Source: Methylosinus sp. Sm6 (lineage in GTDB: Bacteria > Pseudomonadota > Alphaproteobacteria > Rhizobiales > Beijerinckiaceae). From it: a DNA stretch of 64,000 nucleotides. The notes under the pieces are model-generated. The model worked only from the letters and a program-made list of their open reading frames with translations, ran no database searches and had not been told where the DNA came from. Each line of letters begins with the position of its first letter. Position 1 is the first letter of the stretch. Shown here one piece after another: positions 8,806-17,685 of the stretch. The stretch spans positions 1 to 64,000 of the forward strand of contig NZ_JAINDZ010000016.1 in NCBI RefSeq assembly GCF_019802345.1, written 5' to 3'. The translations under genes were made by a program, and so were the position numbers.

Positions 8806-9919
8806 CGCGGCTCCCGGAGCGCCGCAACGCGCCGGCGACGGCCGCCGCCGCATCGCGCCAGCTGTCGACATAGGCGCCGCTCGCGGGCCGCGTCGCGACG
8901 CCTCCCGCATCGATCGACGCCAGCGCCCTCACATAGGCCGCCGCATCCGCTCCGCTGTCGACGAGGCGCAGCGATCCGTCGGCGAACGCCCGCCGATAGA
9001 TGCGATGATGATCGAACTCGTCCGTCTCGCGCGGCGCATTGACGATCACCGGCCGACCCGATTGCAGACAGGCGAGCACGCTGCCGCGCCGCGAGGTGAG
9101 CCCCTCGGGAAAACGATAGAGGAAGCAGTCGACCTCGCCGAACAGGGCGTTCAGCTCGGCGAAATCGTCGATATAGCCGGTGACGAGCATGCGCTCCTCG
9201 ACGCCGAGCCGGCGCGCCTTCGCATAAAATTCATCCTCGACGCGATCCGCTCCCTTCACGAAGCCCCCGATGAAGAGGCAGAAGGCCGGACAGCCCGCGC
9301 GCATCGCGGCTTCCGCGACATCGAGCACGAAGCCGCTCTGCTTCTTGGGATAGATCGCGCCGAAATGGCCGATGATAATCCCCCCTTGCGCTTTGGCCTC
9401 ACGCAGCCGCGCGGCGAAGCGCGGCGCGGCGGAAGGCGCGACCGGCGGGATATTGGACGGAATCGGCGCGATCACGGTCGGCTTGCCCGCGAGGCGCATC
9501 GCGCGGCTCGCCAGGAAGCCCGCCCGCACATGCGGAGACGAGAAGACGAGCGCCTGCGCGACCAGCGCATAAGCGCCGACGACGAGGCGCCGACGCCAGT
9601 CGAGATCGGCCCATTCGTGCAGAACGAGCGCGCTGCCGCGGCCGCGCAGACGCGCCGAGATCAAAGCGGCGAGCGGCGTCAGCAGCGCTTTCTTCCAGGC
9701 CACGACCGGAACATTGATCGCGATCGCATCGCATGCGCCGAGCGCCCTCCAGATCGCCGCGAGATCGCGCGGCCCGCCCGAGACGGCGAGCATGCGCGCC
9801 TTCCCCCCGATCCGCGGCCAAGCCCCGGCGACGGCGCGCGCAAAGGCCTCGACGCCGCAAGGCGCGGGGGAGCTCGAGATCAGGAACAGCGTCTCGGCGG
9901 GCGTATCCTCGGCGGTCAT
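8768..9919 (-). CDS. GT-B fold glycosyltransferase
   Basis: This 383-residue protein has a Rossmann-like N-terminus (TLFLISSSPAPCGVEAFARA) and a second domain resembling group-1/GT4 glycosyltransferases: IIIGHFGAIYPKKQ, then LVTGYIDDFAELNALFGEVD, then FPEGLTSRRGSVLACLQSGR. The donor-binding E-x7-E motif is not canonical, so donor and acceptor are unknown. It is probably cotranscribed with the Wzz/GumC-like gene upstream (22-bp gap), suggesting cell-surface polysaccharide assembly. Confidence 0.75.
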   Translation of the reverse strand: MTAEDTPAETLFLISSSPAPCGVEAFARAVAGAWPRIGGKARMLAVSGGPRDLAAIWRALGACDAIAINVPVVAWKKALLTPLAALISARLRGRGSALVLHEWADLDWRRRLVVGAYALVAQALVFSSPHVRAGFLASRAMRLAGKPTVIAPIPSNIPPVAPSAAPRFAARLREAKAQGGIIIGHFGAIYPKKQSGFVLDVAEAAMRAGCPAFCLFIGGFVKGADRVEDEFYAKARRLGVEERMLVTGYIDDFAELNALFGEVDCFLYRFPEGLTSRRGSVLACLQSGRPVIVNAPRETDEFDHHRIYRRAFADGSLRLVDSGADAAAYVRALASIDAGGVATRPASGAYVDSWRDAAAAVAGALRRSGSRVSARSSRASIRG

Positions 9920-9941
9920 GCGATTGTCCTGATGCGATGCG

Positions 9942-11507
9942 TCAGGCGGATTTGCGCGCCTGCGCCCCGCTCTCCCCCTCCTCGACCGGAGCGAAACGGG
10001 TCGTGACGGTCACGCTCTCGGGCTCGCCAGAAGCGGCGACGCCCGCGGCAACACCCGCGGCAACGCCTGCGGCCTGCGTCTCTGGCTGCGTGTCTTTCTC
10101 CGGCGCGCGACGCGCCCGCAGCACGGCGATCCCGAGCCCGGCGGCGAGGCCCGCCGCGAGGCCCACGCCGGCCATCAGCGTGCCGCTCGGCGGGAAGCTG
10201 CGCGCGATCGGCGGCGTCGCCATCGTGATGACATGCGTGCTCGCCGCATCGAGCTGGCGCGCCTCGCCGGTCTGGCGCGCGCGCGTGAGGAACGACTGAT
10301 AAATGCTGCGGCTCGCATCCACCTCGCGCTCGAGATCGTGCAGCTCGACCGAGGCCTGGCCTGCGTCCGCGGCTCGCCCCTCGAGCTTGCGCACCTCTCG
10401 GCTCAGCGCTTCCTCGGTGCTGCGCGCGCGCTCATAATCCTTGCGCAGCGACCCCGCGACGCGGCCGAGCTCGGCGGCGACGAGACGGCGTGTTTCGGCG
10501 AGCCGCGCCGTCGCGTTGCGCACGACCGGGTGCCGCGGGCCGAGATCGGCCGAGAGATCGGCGAGACGCTGCGCCGCTTCCGCCTGGCTATTGCGCAGAT
10601 TGTTCAGCGTCATGAGATTCATGCTCGCGGCGATATCGGCGAGATCGGCGTCCGAGCGCCCGCCTCTCTGCGCCTGCTCATAGCGCGAGCGCGTGTCCTC
10701 GAGCCGCGTGCGCGCGAAAGTGAGCTGCTGATTGAGTTCTTTGAGCCGCTGCTCATCCGCATAGAGCTCGCGCGTGCCGATGAGCCCGTGACGCGCCTTG
10801 TAATTCTCCACGGCTTTCTCGGCCATGAGCGCACGCTCGCGCAGGCTGTCGATCCCAGCGGTGAACGAGCTCGCCGCCTGCCGCGCGGCGTCGGCATGCA
10901 TGGCGCCGCGCACGCCGATATAGGCCTGCGCGACCGCATTGGCGATGCGCGCAGATTTTTTCGGATCATCGCTCGATGCGGCGATATCGATGATGAAGGT
11001 GCGCTCCGGCCGCCGCACGACGATGCGCGCGCCGAGCGCATGCACCGCACCCGCCATTTTCTCCGCCTCCGTCGGCCGCCGGCCGACGCCGAACAGACGA
11101 TAGAGCAGCGACGGAGCGCCGGCGAATTGCGGATCGTCGAGCAGATGCTCGGAGGCGACGACGCGCTCCAGCACGGCTTGCGAGGCGATGATGCGCGTCT
11201 GCGTTTCGACGAAATTGATGAAGCCGTTCGAATCCTGCGCCTGATTGTCGCCCTCGAGCCCGGGGAGGCTGCGCGGATCGAGATAGATCTGCGCGGCGGC
11301 GACATAGCGTGGCGTCAGCCCTTTGGAGAGGCCGAAGCCGATCGCCGCGCCGATCACGGCCACGGATAAAATGAGCCAGCGCGAGCGCAGAGCGAGCGCC
11401 GCCAGGCTCGCGAGCGTGATGGAGCTCTTGCCGCGCGCCTCTTCGATGACGACGCTCTCCGGGCTCTCGGTCGTGTCACCGCCTCGACTGCGATAGTCCA
11501 GCATCAT
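9942..11507 (-). CDS. Wzz/GumC-like polysaccharide chain-length protein
   Basis: These inner-membrane proteins control chain length and export of exopolysaccharide. The product (about 521 residues from the ATG at 11507) has an N-terminal membrane segment (ALRSRWLILSVAVIGAAIGF), a Wzz domain (YVAAAQIYLDPRSLPGL), long coiled-coil periplasmic stretches (about residues 180-430) and a second membrane segment (TLMAGVGLAAGLAAGLGIAV). No tyrosine-kinase domain follows. The C-terminal tail contains a short Ala/Gly/Val repeat (AAGVAAGVAAGVAASG). The start is uncertain because no clear ribosome site exists; upstream in-frame starts give a basic leader. A related protein begins at 62647. Confidence 0.82.
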   Translation of the reverse strand: MMLDYRSRGGDTTESPESVVIEEARGKSSITLASLAALALRSRWLILSVAVIGAAIGFGLSKGLTPRYVAAAQIYLDPRSLPGLEGDNQAQDSNGFINFVETQTRIIASQAVLERVVASEHLLDDPQFAGAPSLLYRLFGVGRRPTEAEKMAGAVHALGARIVVRRPERTFIIDIAASSDDPKKSARIANAVAQAYIGVRGAMHADAARQAASSFTAGIDSLRERALMAEKAVENYKARHGLIGTRELYADEQRLKELNQQLTFARTRLEDTRSRYEQAQRGGRSDADLADIAASMNLMTLNNLRNSQAEAAQRLADLSADLGPRHPVVRNATARLAETRRLVAAELGRVAGSLRKDYERARSTEEALSREVRKLEGRAADAGQASVELHDLEREVDASRSIYQSFLTRARQTGEARQLDAASTHVITMATPPIARSFPPSGTLMAGVGLAAGLAAGLGIAVLRARRAPEKDTQPETQAAGVAAGVAAGVAASGEPESVTVTTRFAPVEEGESGAQARKSA

Positions 11508-11909
11508 GCGATGTCCATTGCTGGCCCGAATCTCGCGACGGCGACGACGTCGCGTCGCCTTCCGCATTTCGGCGCCGTGGTTGATATTCTCCAAATGCTC
11601 GCAAGCCGCATTTTCTGCTAGCGGCGAATAAAGACGATTTGCAGGCGCCGAAACGCATTTGTGGGACGCTGTGAGATATCGGGACGCATCGCCTGTCCCA
11701 GGATTGGCCTGCGCGTGTCATTTTCGTGCATCTCGGTAGGAGATTCTTTCCAAAAACGGTCAAATCGAATGGAACAGAATTAGCAGCCGCTCACGATTGT
11801 CGATCGATTCACCTTCGCCGATCGCAATGTCTTCACCATCGAGCGGCAACTTTGCTGCAAATGCCGGCGAAATCCGTATGGTGAAGCCACAGGACGATAC
11901 GCAACTCAC
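11508..11909. promoter_or_regulatory. Divergent intergenic region upstream of carrier-protein cluster
   Basis: This 402-bp stretch separates the minus-strand GumC-like gene from the plus-strand carrier-protein operon and is AT-richer than its surroundings. I see no convincing gene in it. A 9-bp inverted repeat (CTTCACCAT at 11831-11839 and ATGGTGAAG at 11878-11886) flanks TTTGC-T-GCAAA and ends 24 bp before the carrier-protein start. It could be an operator pair or a leader hairpin. Promoters for both directions presumably lie here, but no confident -35/-10 pair was found. Confidence 0.45.
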
Positions 11910-12176
11910 ATGTCGATGGAGATGATGATGCTCGCAACGATCCGACGCCTCGTGGAGGAACAGGGACGCCTCTCGGCCGCCGCCGACACGCTGCGCGACG
12001 ACGCCGATCTCTATGCGTCGGGACTCACCTCATTCGCTGCGGTGCAGCTCATGCTGGCGCTCGAGGAGGCGTTCGACGTCGAGTTCCCCGAGCGCATGCT
12101 CAACAGGCGCAGCTTCGCCTCGATCGCGGCGATCGCCTCCTGCATCGCCGAACTGAAGCCGGAGGAGGTCGCCTGA
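11910..12176 (+). CDS. Stand-alone acyl/aminoacyl carrier protein
   Basis: This is an 88-residue carrier protein. The phosphopantetheine site is in DLYASGLTSFAAVQLML, with Ser41 in place of the DSL serine; Leu-Thr-Ser-Phe is the variant seen in carriers paired with amino acid:[carrier protein] ligases. Helix III is recognisable in FDVEFPERMLNRRSFASI. The likely role is to hold an amino acid loaded by the ligase at 13338-14249. It overlaps the dehydrogenase gene by one base (TGATG), so translation is probably coupled. Several Met codons (MSMEMMM) make the exact start uncertain. Confidence 0.88.
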   Translation: MSMEMMMLATIRRLVEEQGRLSAAADTLRDDADLYASGLTSFAAVQLMLALEEAFDVEFPERMLNRRSFASIAAIASCIAELKPEEVA

Positions 12177-13333
12177 TGAATGCGCCTTTGGATCGCGGAG
12201 CGACCGTCGTCGCCGCCGCCGCTCTTCATGCCGACGATGTCGATCGCCGCGGTCGCTTTCCGGCGGAAGCGGTGCAGGCGCTCAAGGATGCGCGACTGAT
12301 GTCGCTGCTGATCCCGACAGAGCTCGGCGGCGCCGGCGCGCCGCTCGCCGACGTCGCCGAGCTGTGCACGACGCTCGGCCATCATTGCGCGTCGACCGCG
12401 ATGGTCTTCGCCATGCATCAGATCAAGGTGTCGAGCCTCGTCGCGCATGGGATGGAGAGCGAGTGGCATCGCGGCTTCATGCGCCGCGTCGCCGACGCCC
12501 AGCTCCTGCTCGCATCGGCCACGACAGAAGGCGGGGTCGGCGGCAATCTGCGCAACAGCATCTGCGCTTTCGAGCGAGACGGCGACATGTTCCGCGTCTC
12601 CAAGGAGGGCGCGCTCATCTCTTACGGCGCGCAGGCCGACGCGATCCTCGTCACGGCGCGCCGCGCCGCGGACGCGCCGCCCTCCGATCAGCGCATGGCC
12701 GTGCTGGCGCGCGGACAATATCGCCTCGAGCGCAGCGGCGAATGGGACGCTCTCGGCATGCGCGGCACTTGCAGCGAGGGCTTCACGCTCAGCGGCGAAG
12801 CGCCTCACGAGCAGATCCTCGCCAGCGAATTCGCCGATATCGCCTCGCATTCCATGCTGGCGACGGCGCATCTGCTGTGGAGCTCGGTGTGGTTCGGAAT
12901 CGCCAGCGACGCCCTCGGCCGCGCTCAGGCCTTCGTGCGCAAGGACGCGCGCAAGCGCTTCGACGGCCCCTCGCCCGGCGCGTTGCGCCTCGCGGAGGCT
13001 TCGACCAAGCTGCAGCTGATGCGCGCCAATATCGTCGAAGGCCTGAGGCGCTTCGAACGCGCCAACAGCGAGCCGGACGATCTCAACTCGATGAGCTTCG
13101 CCGTGACGATGAACAACGTCAAGGTCGGCTCCTCGGAGCTCGCCCTCGAGATCATCAATCATGCGCTGCTCATCGCCGGCATCGCCGGCTACAAGAACGG
13201 CACGCCCTACAGCGTCGGCCGCCACATGCGCGACGCGCTGTCGGCGCGGGTGATGATCTCCAACGATCGCATCCTCGGCAATATGTCGACGCTGCTGCTC
13301 GCGCAGCGCATCGACGCGCGACTGGGAGACTAA
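12176..13333 (+). CDS. Acyl-CoA dehydrogenase-like flavoprotein
   Basis: The 385-residue protein has the three-domain acyl-CoA dehydrogenase layout: an N-terminal helical domain ([20 protein letters not shown]), a beta domain, and a C-terminal helical domain ending near [20 protein letters not shown] and [13 protein letters not shown]. The usual C-terminal Y-x-G-T-S-E signature is absent and replaced by ILGNMST, so the substrate is unlikely to be an ordinary fatty acyl-CoA. Placement between a carrier protein and its ligase suggests oxidation of a carrier-bound aminoacyl thioester, as known for prolyl-carrier oxidases. That is inference. Confidence 0.85.
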   Translation: MNAPLDRGATVVAAAALHADDVDRRGRFPAEAVQALKDARLMSLLIPTELGGAGAPLADVAELCTTLGHHCASTAMVFAMHQIKVSSLVAHGMESEWHRGFMRRVADAQLLLASATTEGGVGGNLRNSICAFERDGDMFRVSKEGALISYGAQADAILVTARRAADAPPSDQRMAVLARGQYRLERSGEWDALGMRGTCSEGFTLSGEAPHEQILASEFADIASHSMLATAHLLWSSVWFGIASDALGRAQAFVRKDARKRFDGPSPGALRLAEASTKLQLMRANIVEGLRRFERANSEPDDLNSMSFAVTMNNVKVGSSELALEIINHALLIAGIAGYKNGTPYSVGRHMRDALSARVMISNDRILGNMSTLLLAQRIDARLGD

Positions 13334-13337
13334 CGCC

Positions 13338-14249
13338 ATGTGCGAGGCTTGCGACAGCTTTCTCGACCGCATGTTCGCCAAGGGCGTCCTGCATGCGACC
13401 GGCGTCGACGGACTTTATGGACGCGGCGCCTCCTTCGAAGCGGTCGTCGACGGATTGGACCGGCTGATCACGCGCCTCGCCAGCGACGACGCGGCCGAAG
13501 TCATTCGCTTTCCGCCCGGCATGAATCGCGCTCTGTTCGAGAAGAGCGGCTATATGAAGAACTTCCCGCAGCTCGCGGGAACGGTCCACAGCTTCGATGG
13601 CAACGAGAAGGACCATATGGCCCTGCTCGACGCCATTCACAACGGCGGCGCGTGGACGCAGGGACAGGCTGCGACCGACATCGTGCTGACGCCAGCGGCC
13701 TGCTATCCGCTCTATCCGATCGTCGCGCGGCGCGGTCCGCTGACGCCGGAGGGCGCGTTGTTCGACGTGCAGTCCTATTGCTTCCGCCACGAGCCGTCCA
13801 AGGACCCGGCGCGCATGCAGATGTTCCGCATGCGGGAATTCGTGCGCATCGGCGCGCCGGAGCAGGCCGCCTCCTTCCGCGAGCGCTGGCTCGATCGCGC
13901 GCGCGACTTCGCCGAACGGCTCGAGCTGCCGCATCATATCGACGTCGCCAATGATCCGTTCTTCGGACGCGCCGGCAAGATGATGGCGTCGAGCCAGCGC
14001 GATCAGGCGCTGAAGTTCGAGCTGCTGGTGCCGATCGAGAGCGTCGAGAAGCCCACCGCCTGCCAGAGCTTCAACTACCACCAGGACCACTTCGGCTCCC
14101 TGTGGGGAATCGAGACATCGTCGGGCGAGACCGCGCACACGGCTTGCGTCGGCTTCGGCATGGAGCGTCTCACCCTCGCCTTGTTCAAGCATCACGGATT
14201 GGATACCGATGGCTGGCCGAAATCAGTGCGCGCCGCGCTCACTCTCTGA
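13338..14249 (+). CDS. Amino acid:[acyl-carrier-protein] ligase (class II aaRS-like)
   Basis: The protein resembles the catalytic core of atypical seryl-tRNA synthetases and lacks a tRNA-binding domain. Family members (Bradyrhizobium Bll0957) activate a small amino acid with ATP and load it on a carrier protein. At 303 residues it matches the family. Cys122 (AACYPLYP), Glu167 (MREFVR) and Cys270 ([14 protein letters not shown]) sit at spacings of 45 and 103, identical to the zinc ligands Cys131/Glu176/Cys279 that I recall for the characterised enzyme. The start is 4 bp after the dehydrogenase stop. The amino acid used (glycine or alanine are known) cannot be told. Confidence 0.92.
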   Translation: MCEACDSFLDRMFAKGVLHATGVDGLYGRGASFEAVVDGLDRLITRLASDDAAEVIRFPPGMNRALFEKSGYMKNFPQLAGTVHSFDGNEKDHMALLDAIHNGGAWTQGQAATDIVLTPAACYPLYPIVARRGPLTPEGALFDVQSYCFRHEPSKDPARMQMFRMREFVRIGAPEQAASFRERWLDRARDFAERLELPHHIDVANDPFFGRAGKMMASSQRDQALKFELLVPIESVEKPTACQSFNYHQDHFGSLWGIETSSGETAHTACVGFGMERLTLALFKHHGLDTDGWPKSVRAALTL

Positions 14250-15219
14250 CGAGGAGGCGAGCCCGCTCGCTCCTGAGGCGGCGCATGAGCGTCATGCGCT
14301 GCATCATCCCGAGCGCGATTGGCCGCAGACCAATTGCTATGTCGATCTGTGGGTCGAGCTTCTCGCCTCGCGCGGGCTCGATCCCTCGGCGATGCTCGGC
14401 TTCACGGTCGCGCAGGACTTCGAAGGCGATCAATTCACCTTCTTCAAGCCGCGCATCGCCGATCTCGAACGGCTCTATGGCGTTCGGCTCGAGGAGCTGT
14501 CGCTCTATGATCGTCTCGACAGCCAGATCGAGCTGCAGGTTTCGCGCGGCCGCGTCGTGCTCGTCGAGGTCGACGGACATTATCTGCCCGACACGCGCGG
14601 CGTGACCTATCGCATCGACCATTCCAAGACGACGATCGGCGTCGAAGCCATCGACCTTCGCGCCCGCCGCATCGACTACTTCCATAACGACGGCTATTTC
14701 TCGCTCGACGGCGAGGACTTCGACGCGATCTTCGGACCCGAAGGCGCAGAACGCGATCCGGCCGCGCTGTTTCCCTATGCGGAATTCGTGCGCTTCGATC
14801 GCGCGCAGCCGCGCGACGATCTGCGGGAGATTGCGGAGGGTCTTCTGGTCGAGCACTTCGCCCGTCGTCCGGCGAAAAATCCATTGCGCGCCTTCGCCGC
14901 GGCGCTTCCGGCTTTGTGGGAGGCGCTGCTCGCGCGTCCGCCGTGCTTCTTCCACAGCCTCGCCTTCAACAGCTTCCGCCAGGTCGGCGCCAATTTCGGG
15001 CTGCTCGGCAGTCATCTCGAATGGCTGCGGCCAAATGGCGCTTTCATCGCCGAGAGCGCGGCGTGCGAGCGCCTGTCCTCCGGCGCGAAGGCGTTGCAGT
15101 TCCAGGCGGCGCGCGCTTCCGCGCGCAAGCGCGCGCTCGAGGCGAGCCCGGCGCTCGACGAGATGGCGCTCGCCTATGACATGCTGGTCGACGGACTGGC
15201 GAAACGGCTCGCGCGCTAG
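14209..15219 (+). CDS. DUF1839 protein, possible BtrH-like aminoacyl transferase
   Basis: DUF1839 proteins accompany amino acid:[carrier protein] ligases but have no established activity. This one has 336 residues and its start overlaps the ligase gene by 41 bp. The N-terminal part shows Cys43 in [32 protein letters not shown], His138 in [16 protein letters not shown], Asp149 and [14 protein letters not shown]. The order Cys, His, Asp resembles papain-like folds of the C39/BtrH type; BtrH moves an aminoacyl group from a carrier protein to an aminoglycoside. Transferase function is my inference. There is no signal peptide. Confidence 0.8.
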   Translation: MAGRNQCAPRSLSDEEASPLAPEAAHERHALHHPERDWPQTNCYVDLWVELLASRGLDPSAMLGFTVAQDFEGDQFTFFKPRIADLERLYGVRLEELSLYDRLDSQIELQVSRGRVVLVEVDGHYLPDTRGVTYRIDHSKTTIGVEAIDLRARRIDYFHNDGYFSLDGEDFDAIFGPEGAERDPAALFPYAEFVRFDRAQPRDDLREIAEGLLVEHFARRPAKNPLRAFAAALPALWEALLARPPCFFHSLAFNSFRQVGANFGLLGSHLEWLRPNGAFIAESAACERLSSGAKALQFQAARASARKRALEASPALDEMALAYDMLVDGLAKRLAR

Positions 15220-15221
15220 CA

Positions 15222-17663
15222 ATGCGGATGCGCGGCGGAGACCATCGGATCGCCCTCGAAGAGGGCTGGTCCTTCGCCATCGACGAGACCGGCGCCTCGG
15301 CCGAGCCCGGCGCCGTTCCGGAGACTGCCCTGTGGCGCGCCGCGCGCGTTCCCGGAACGCTGGCGCAAGCCTTGCTTGATGCGGGCGAGGCGCTCGACGG
15401 CTTGCCGGCGCTCGACTCGCTCGACGTCTGGTACGAGACGAGCTTCATCGCGGAGAGGCCGGCGGAGCTGCGGCTCGACGGTCTCGCCAGCGTCGCCGAC
15501 GTGTTTCTCGACGGCGCGCTCGTCCTGCATTCCGACAATATGTTTCACGCGCATCGCATCGCGGTCGCGAGCCCCGGCCGTCATCGGCTGCACATCGCCT
15601 TCCGTTCGGTCGAGCGCGAAATCGCCAAGACAAGCGGACGCGCGCGCTGGCGTCCGCGCATGATCGTTCCCGCGGGCCTGCGCGCCATTCGCACCACCGC
15701 GCTCGGACGCCTGCCCGGCTTCGCGCCGCCGACGCCGCCGGTCGGCCCTTGGCGCGAGATCGCGCTGGTCGAGCCCGGTCCGCTGACCGACGCGCGCATG
15801 CGCGCCTGTGTCGAGGACGGCGTTCCGACCTTGCGCGTCGCCCTCGATTTCGCGACGACGCCGGAGGGAGAGGCGCTGCTGCTCTGCGCCGGACGACGAA
15901 CGACGCTGGCGCGCACCGGGGAACGGCGGCTCGAGGCGACGCTGCGCCTGCCGGACTGTCCGCTCTGGACGCCGCATACGCATGGCGAACCGCATCTGCA
16001 CGTCGTCGAAGCGCGCGTCGGCGATCTGCACATCGACCTCGGCCGCGTCGGCTTTCGCGACATTCGCGTCGAGCGCGGCGCCGACGGGCGCGACTTCGAG
16101 CTGTTCGTCAACGGACTTCCGATCTTCTGCCGCGGCGCGTGCTGGACGGCGGCGGATGCGGTGTCGCTGCGCAGCCGGCGCGAGGATTGCGAGCCCCTGC
16201 TCGTCGCCATGCGCGACGCCGGCATGAACATGGTCCGCGTCCCCGGCGTCACTCTCTATGAGAGCGACGATTTCTATGATCTCTGCGATGAATTGGGGAT
16301 CATGGTCTGGCAGGACTTCGCCTTCGCCAATTTCGATTTCCCCGTGCAGGACGCGGCCTTTTGCGCGAGCGTCGAGCGCGAGGCGACGCAGTTTCTGCAG
16401 CGCGTGCAATCCGCGCCGTCGCTGTCGGTGCTCTGCGGCGGCAGCGAGGTCTATCAGCAGGCGGCCATGCTCGGCCTCGCGGAGGCGAAATGGCGCTCGC
16501 CTCTGTTCGACGAGCTGCTGCCGCGCCTCGCGCGTGCGCATCGTCCCGACGTCGTCTATGTCGAGAATTCGCCCTCCGGCGGCGCCCTGCCCTTTCATTC
16601 GGACAGCGGCGTCGCGCATTATTACGGCGTCGGCGCCTATCGCCGTCCGCTCGAGGACGCCCGTCGCGCCGCCGTGCGCTTCGCCTCCGAATGCCTGGGC
16701 TTTTCCTGCGCTCCGGACAATGCGTCGCTCGCGCGCGATTTCGGCGCGGCGCCGCTCGCCTCGCCGCTCTACGCCGCACGCGCGCCGCGCGACATGGGCG
16801 CGATGCAGACTTTCGGTGAAGTGACCGAACATTACATGCGCGCGCTCTACGGCTGCGATCCGGATGCGCTGCGCGAAAGCGATCCGACGCTCTATCTTCA
16901 CATCGCCCGCGCCGCCGTGGCGGAGGCGATGGAGGCGACGATCGGCGAATGGCGGCGCGCCGGCTCGTCGACGCATGGCGCGCTGGTCTGGTTCCTGAAG
17001 GATCTATGGCCCTCGCCGGGCTGGGGAGTCATCGACGCGCATAACGAGCCGAAATCGGCCTATTACGCCTTGAAGCGCGCCTGTCGCCCGCTATCGCTCA
17101 TCCTCGCCGACGAAGGGGTCAACGGGCTGTTGGTGCATCTGCGCAATGACGCGCCGCATCGGGTCGCCGGCGAAATCACGCTCTCTTGCTATCGCGAGGG
17201 CAAGGTGAAGGTGATGCAGGCGCGCCGGCCCATCGTGGTCGAAGCGCATGGCGTCGTGACGCTGCGCGACGTGGAGTTCTGGGGCGGCTTTTTCGATACG
17301 ACGCTCGCCTATGGCTTCGGTCCGCCGTCGCATGACGTCACGCATGCGAGCTTCGTCGCGGAGGGCGGCGATGCGCCGATCGACGCTTTTCATTTTCCGC
17401 TCGGCCGCAGCGCGGTCAAAGCGACGCTCGGGCTTCGCGCCGAGCTCGTGGAAGACGCGCAGGGCTACGCCTTGATACTGTCGTGCGAGGCCGTCGCGCA
17501 ATCGGTCGAGATCGAGGCGGACGACTTTCGTCCGGCGGATAATTGGCTGCATCTCGCGCCCGGAGCGGCGCGCCGCATCGCGCTGCTTCCGCGCCGCGCC
17601 GGCGCGCGGGGCCCGCAAGGCGCGGTTTCGGCGTTGAACGGAGAAGCGGTCCGCTACGGCTGA
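15222..17663 (+). CDS. Glycoside hydrolase family 2, beta-mannosidase-like
   Basis: This 813-residue GH2 protein starts 2 bp after the DUF1839 gene. Domain order is a sugar-binding jelly roll (residues ~30-180, with SLDVWYETSFIAERPAELRL), an immunoglobulin-like domain (~190-280), then a TIM barrel (NGLPIFCRGACWTAADA, MRDAGMNMVRVPGVTLYESD). The acid/base region reads LCGGSEVYQQ, with Ser instead of the usual Asn before Glu, and the nucleophile region reads RFASECLGFSCAPD. No signal peptide is visible, so it should act in the cytosol. Its inclusion in the carrier-protein operon suggests it trims or rearranges a glycan that is aminoacylated. Confidence 0.87.
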   Translation: MRMRGGDHRIALEEGWSFAIDETGASAEPGAVPETALWRAARVPGTLAQALLDAGEALDGLPALDSLDVWYETSFIAERPAELRLDGLASVADVFLDGALVLHSDNMFHAHRIAVASPGRHRLHIAFRSVEREIAKTSGRARWRPRMIVPAGLRAIRTTALGRLPGFAPPTPPVGPWREIALVEPGPLTDARMRACVEDGVPTLRVALDFATTPEGEALLLCAGRRTTLARTGERRLEATLRLPDCPLWTPHTHGEPHLHVVEARVGDLHIDLGRVGFRDIRVERGADGRDFELFVNGLPIFCRGACWTAADAVSLRSRREDCEPLLVAMRDAGMNMVRVPGVTLYESDDFYDLCDELGIMVWQDFAFANFDFPVQDAAFCASVEREATQFLQRVQSAPSLSVLCGGSEVYQQAAMLGLAEAKWRSPLFDELLPRLARAHRPDVVYVENSPSGGALPFHSDSGVAHYYGVGAYRRPLEDARRAAVRFASECLGFSCAPDNASLARDFGAAPLASPLYAARAPRDMGAMQTFGEVTEHYMRALYGCDPDALRESDPTLYLHIARAAVAEAMEATIGEWRRAGSSTHGALVWFLKDLWPSPGWGVIDAHNEPKSAYYALKRACRPLSLILADEGVNGLLVHLRNDAPHRVAGEITLSCYREGKVKVMQARRPIVVEAHGVVTLRDVEFWGGFFDTTLAYGFGPPSHDVTHASFVAEGGDAPIDAFHFPLGRSAVKATLGLRAELVEDAQGYALILSCEAVAQSVEIEADDFRPADNWLHLAPGAARRIALLPRRAGARGPQGAVSALNGEAVRYG

Positions 17664-17685
17664 ACCCGGGCTGCGAGCCGCCCTT

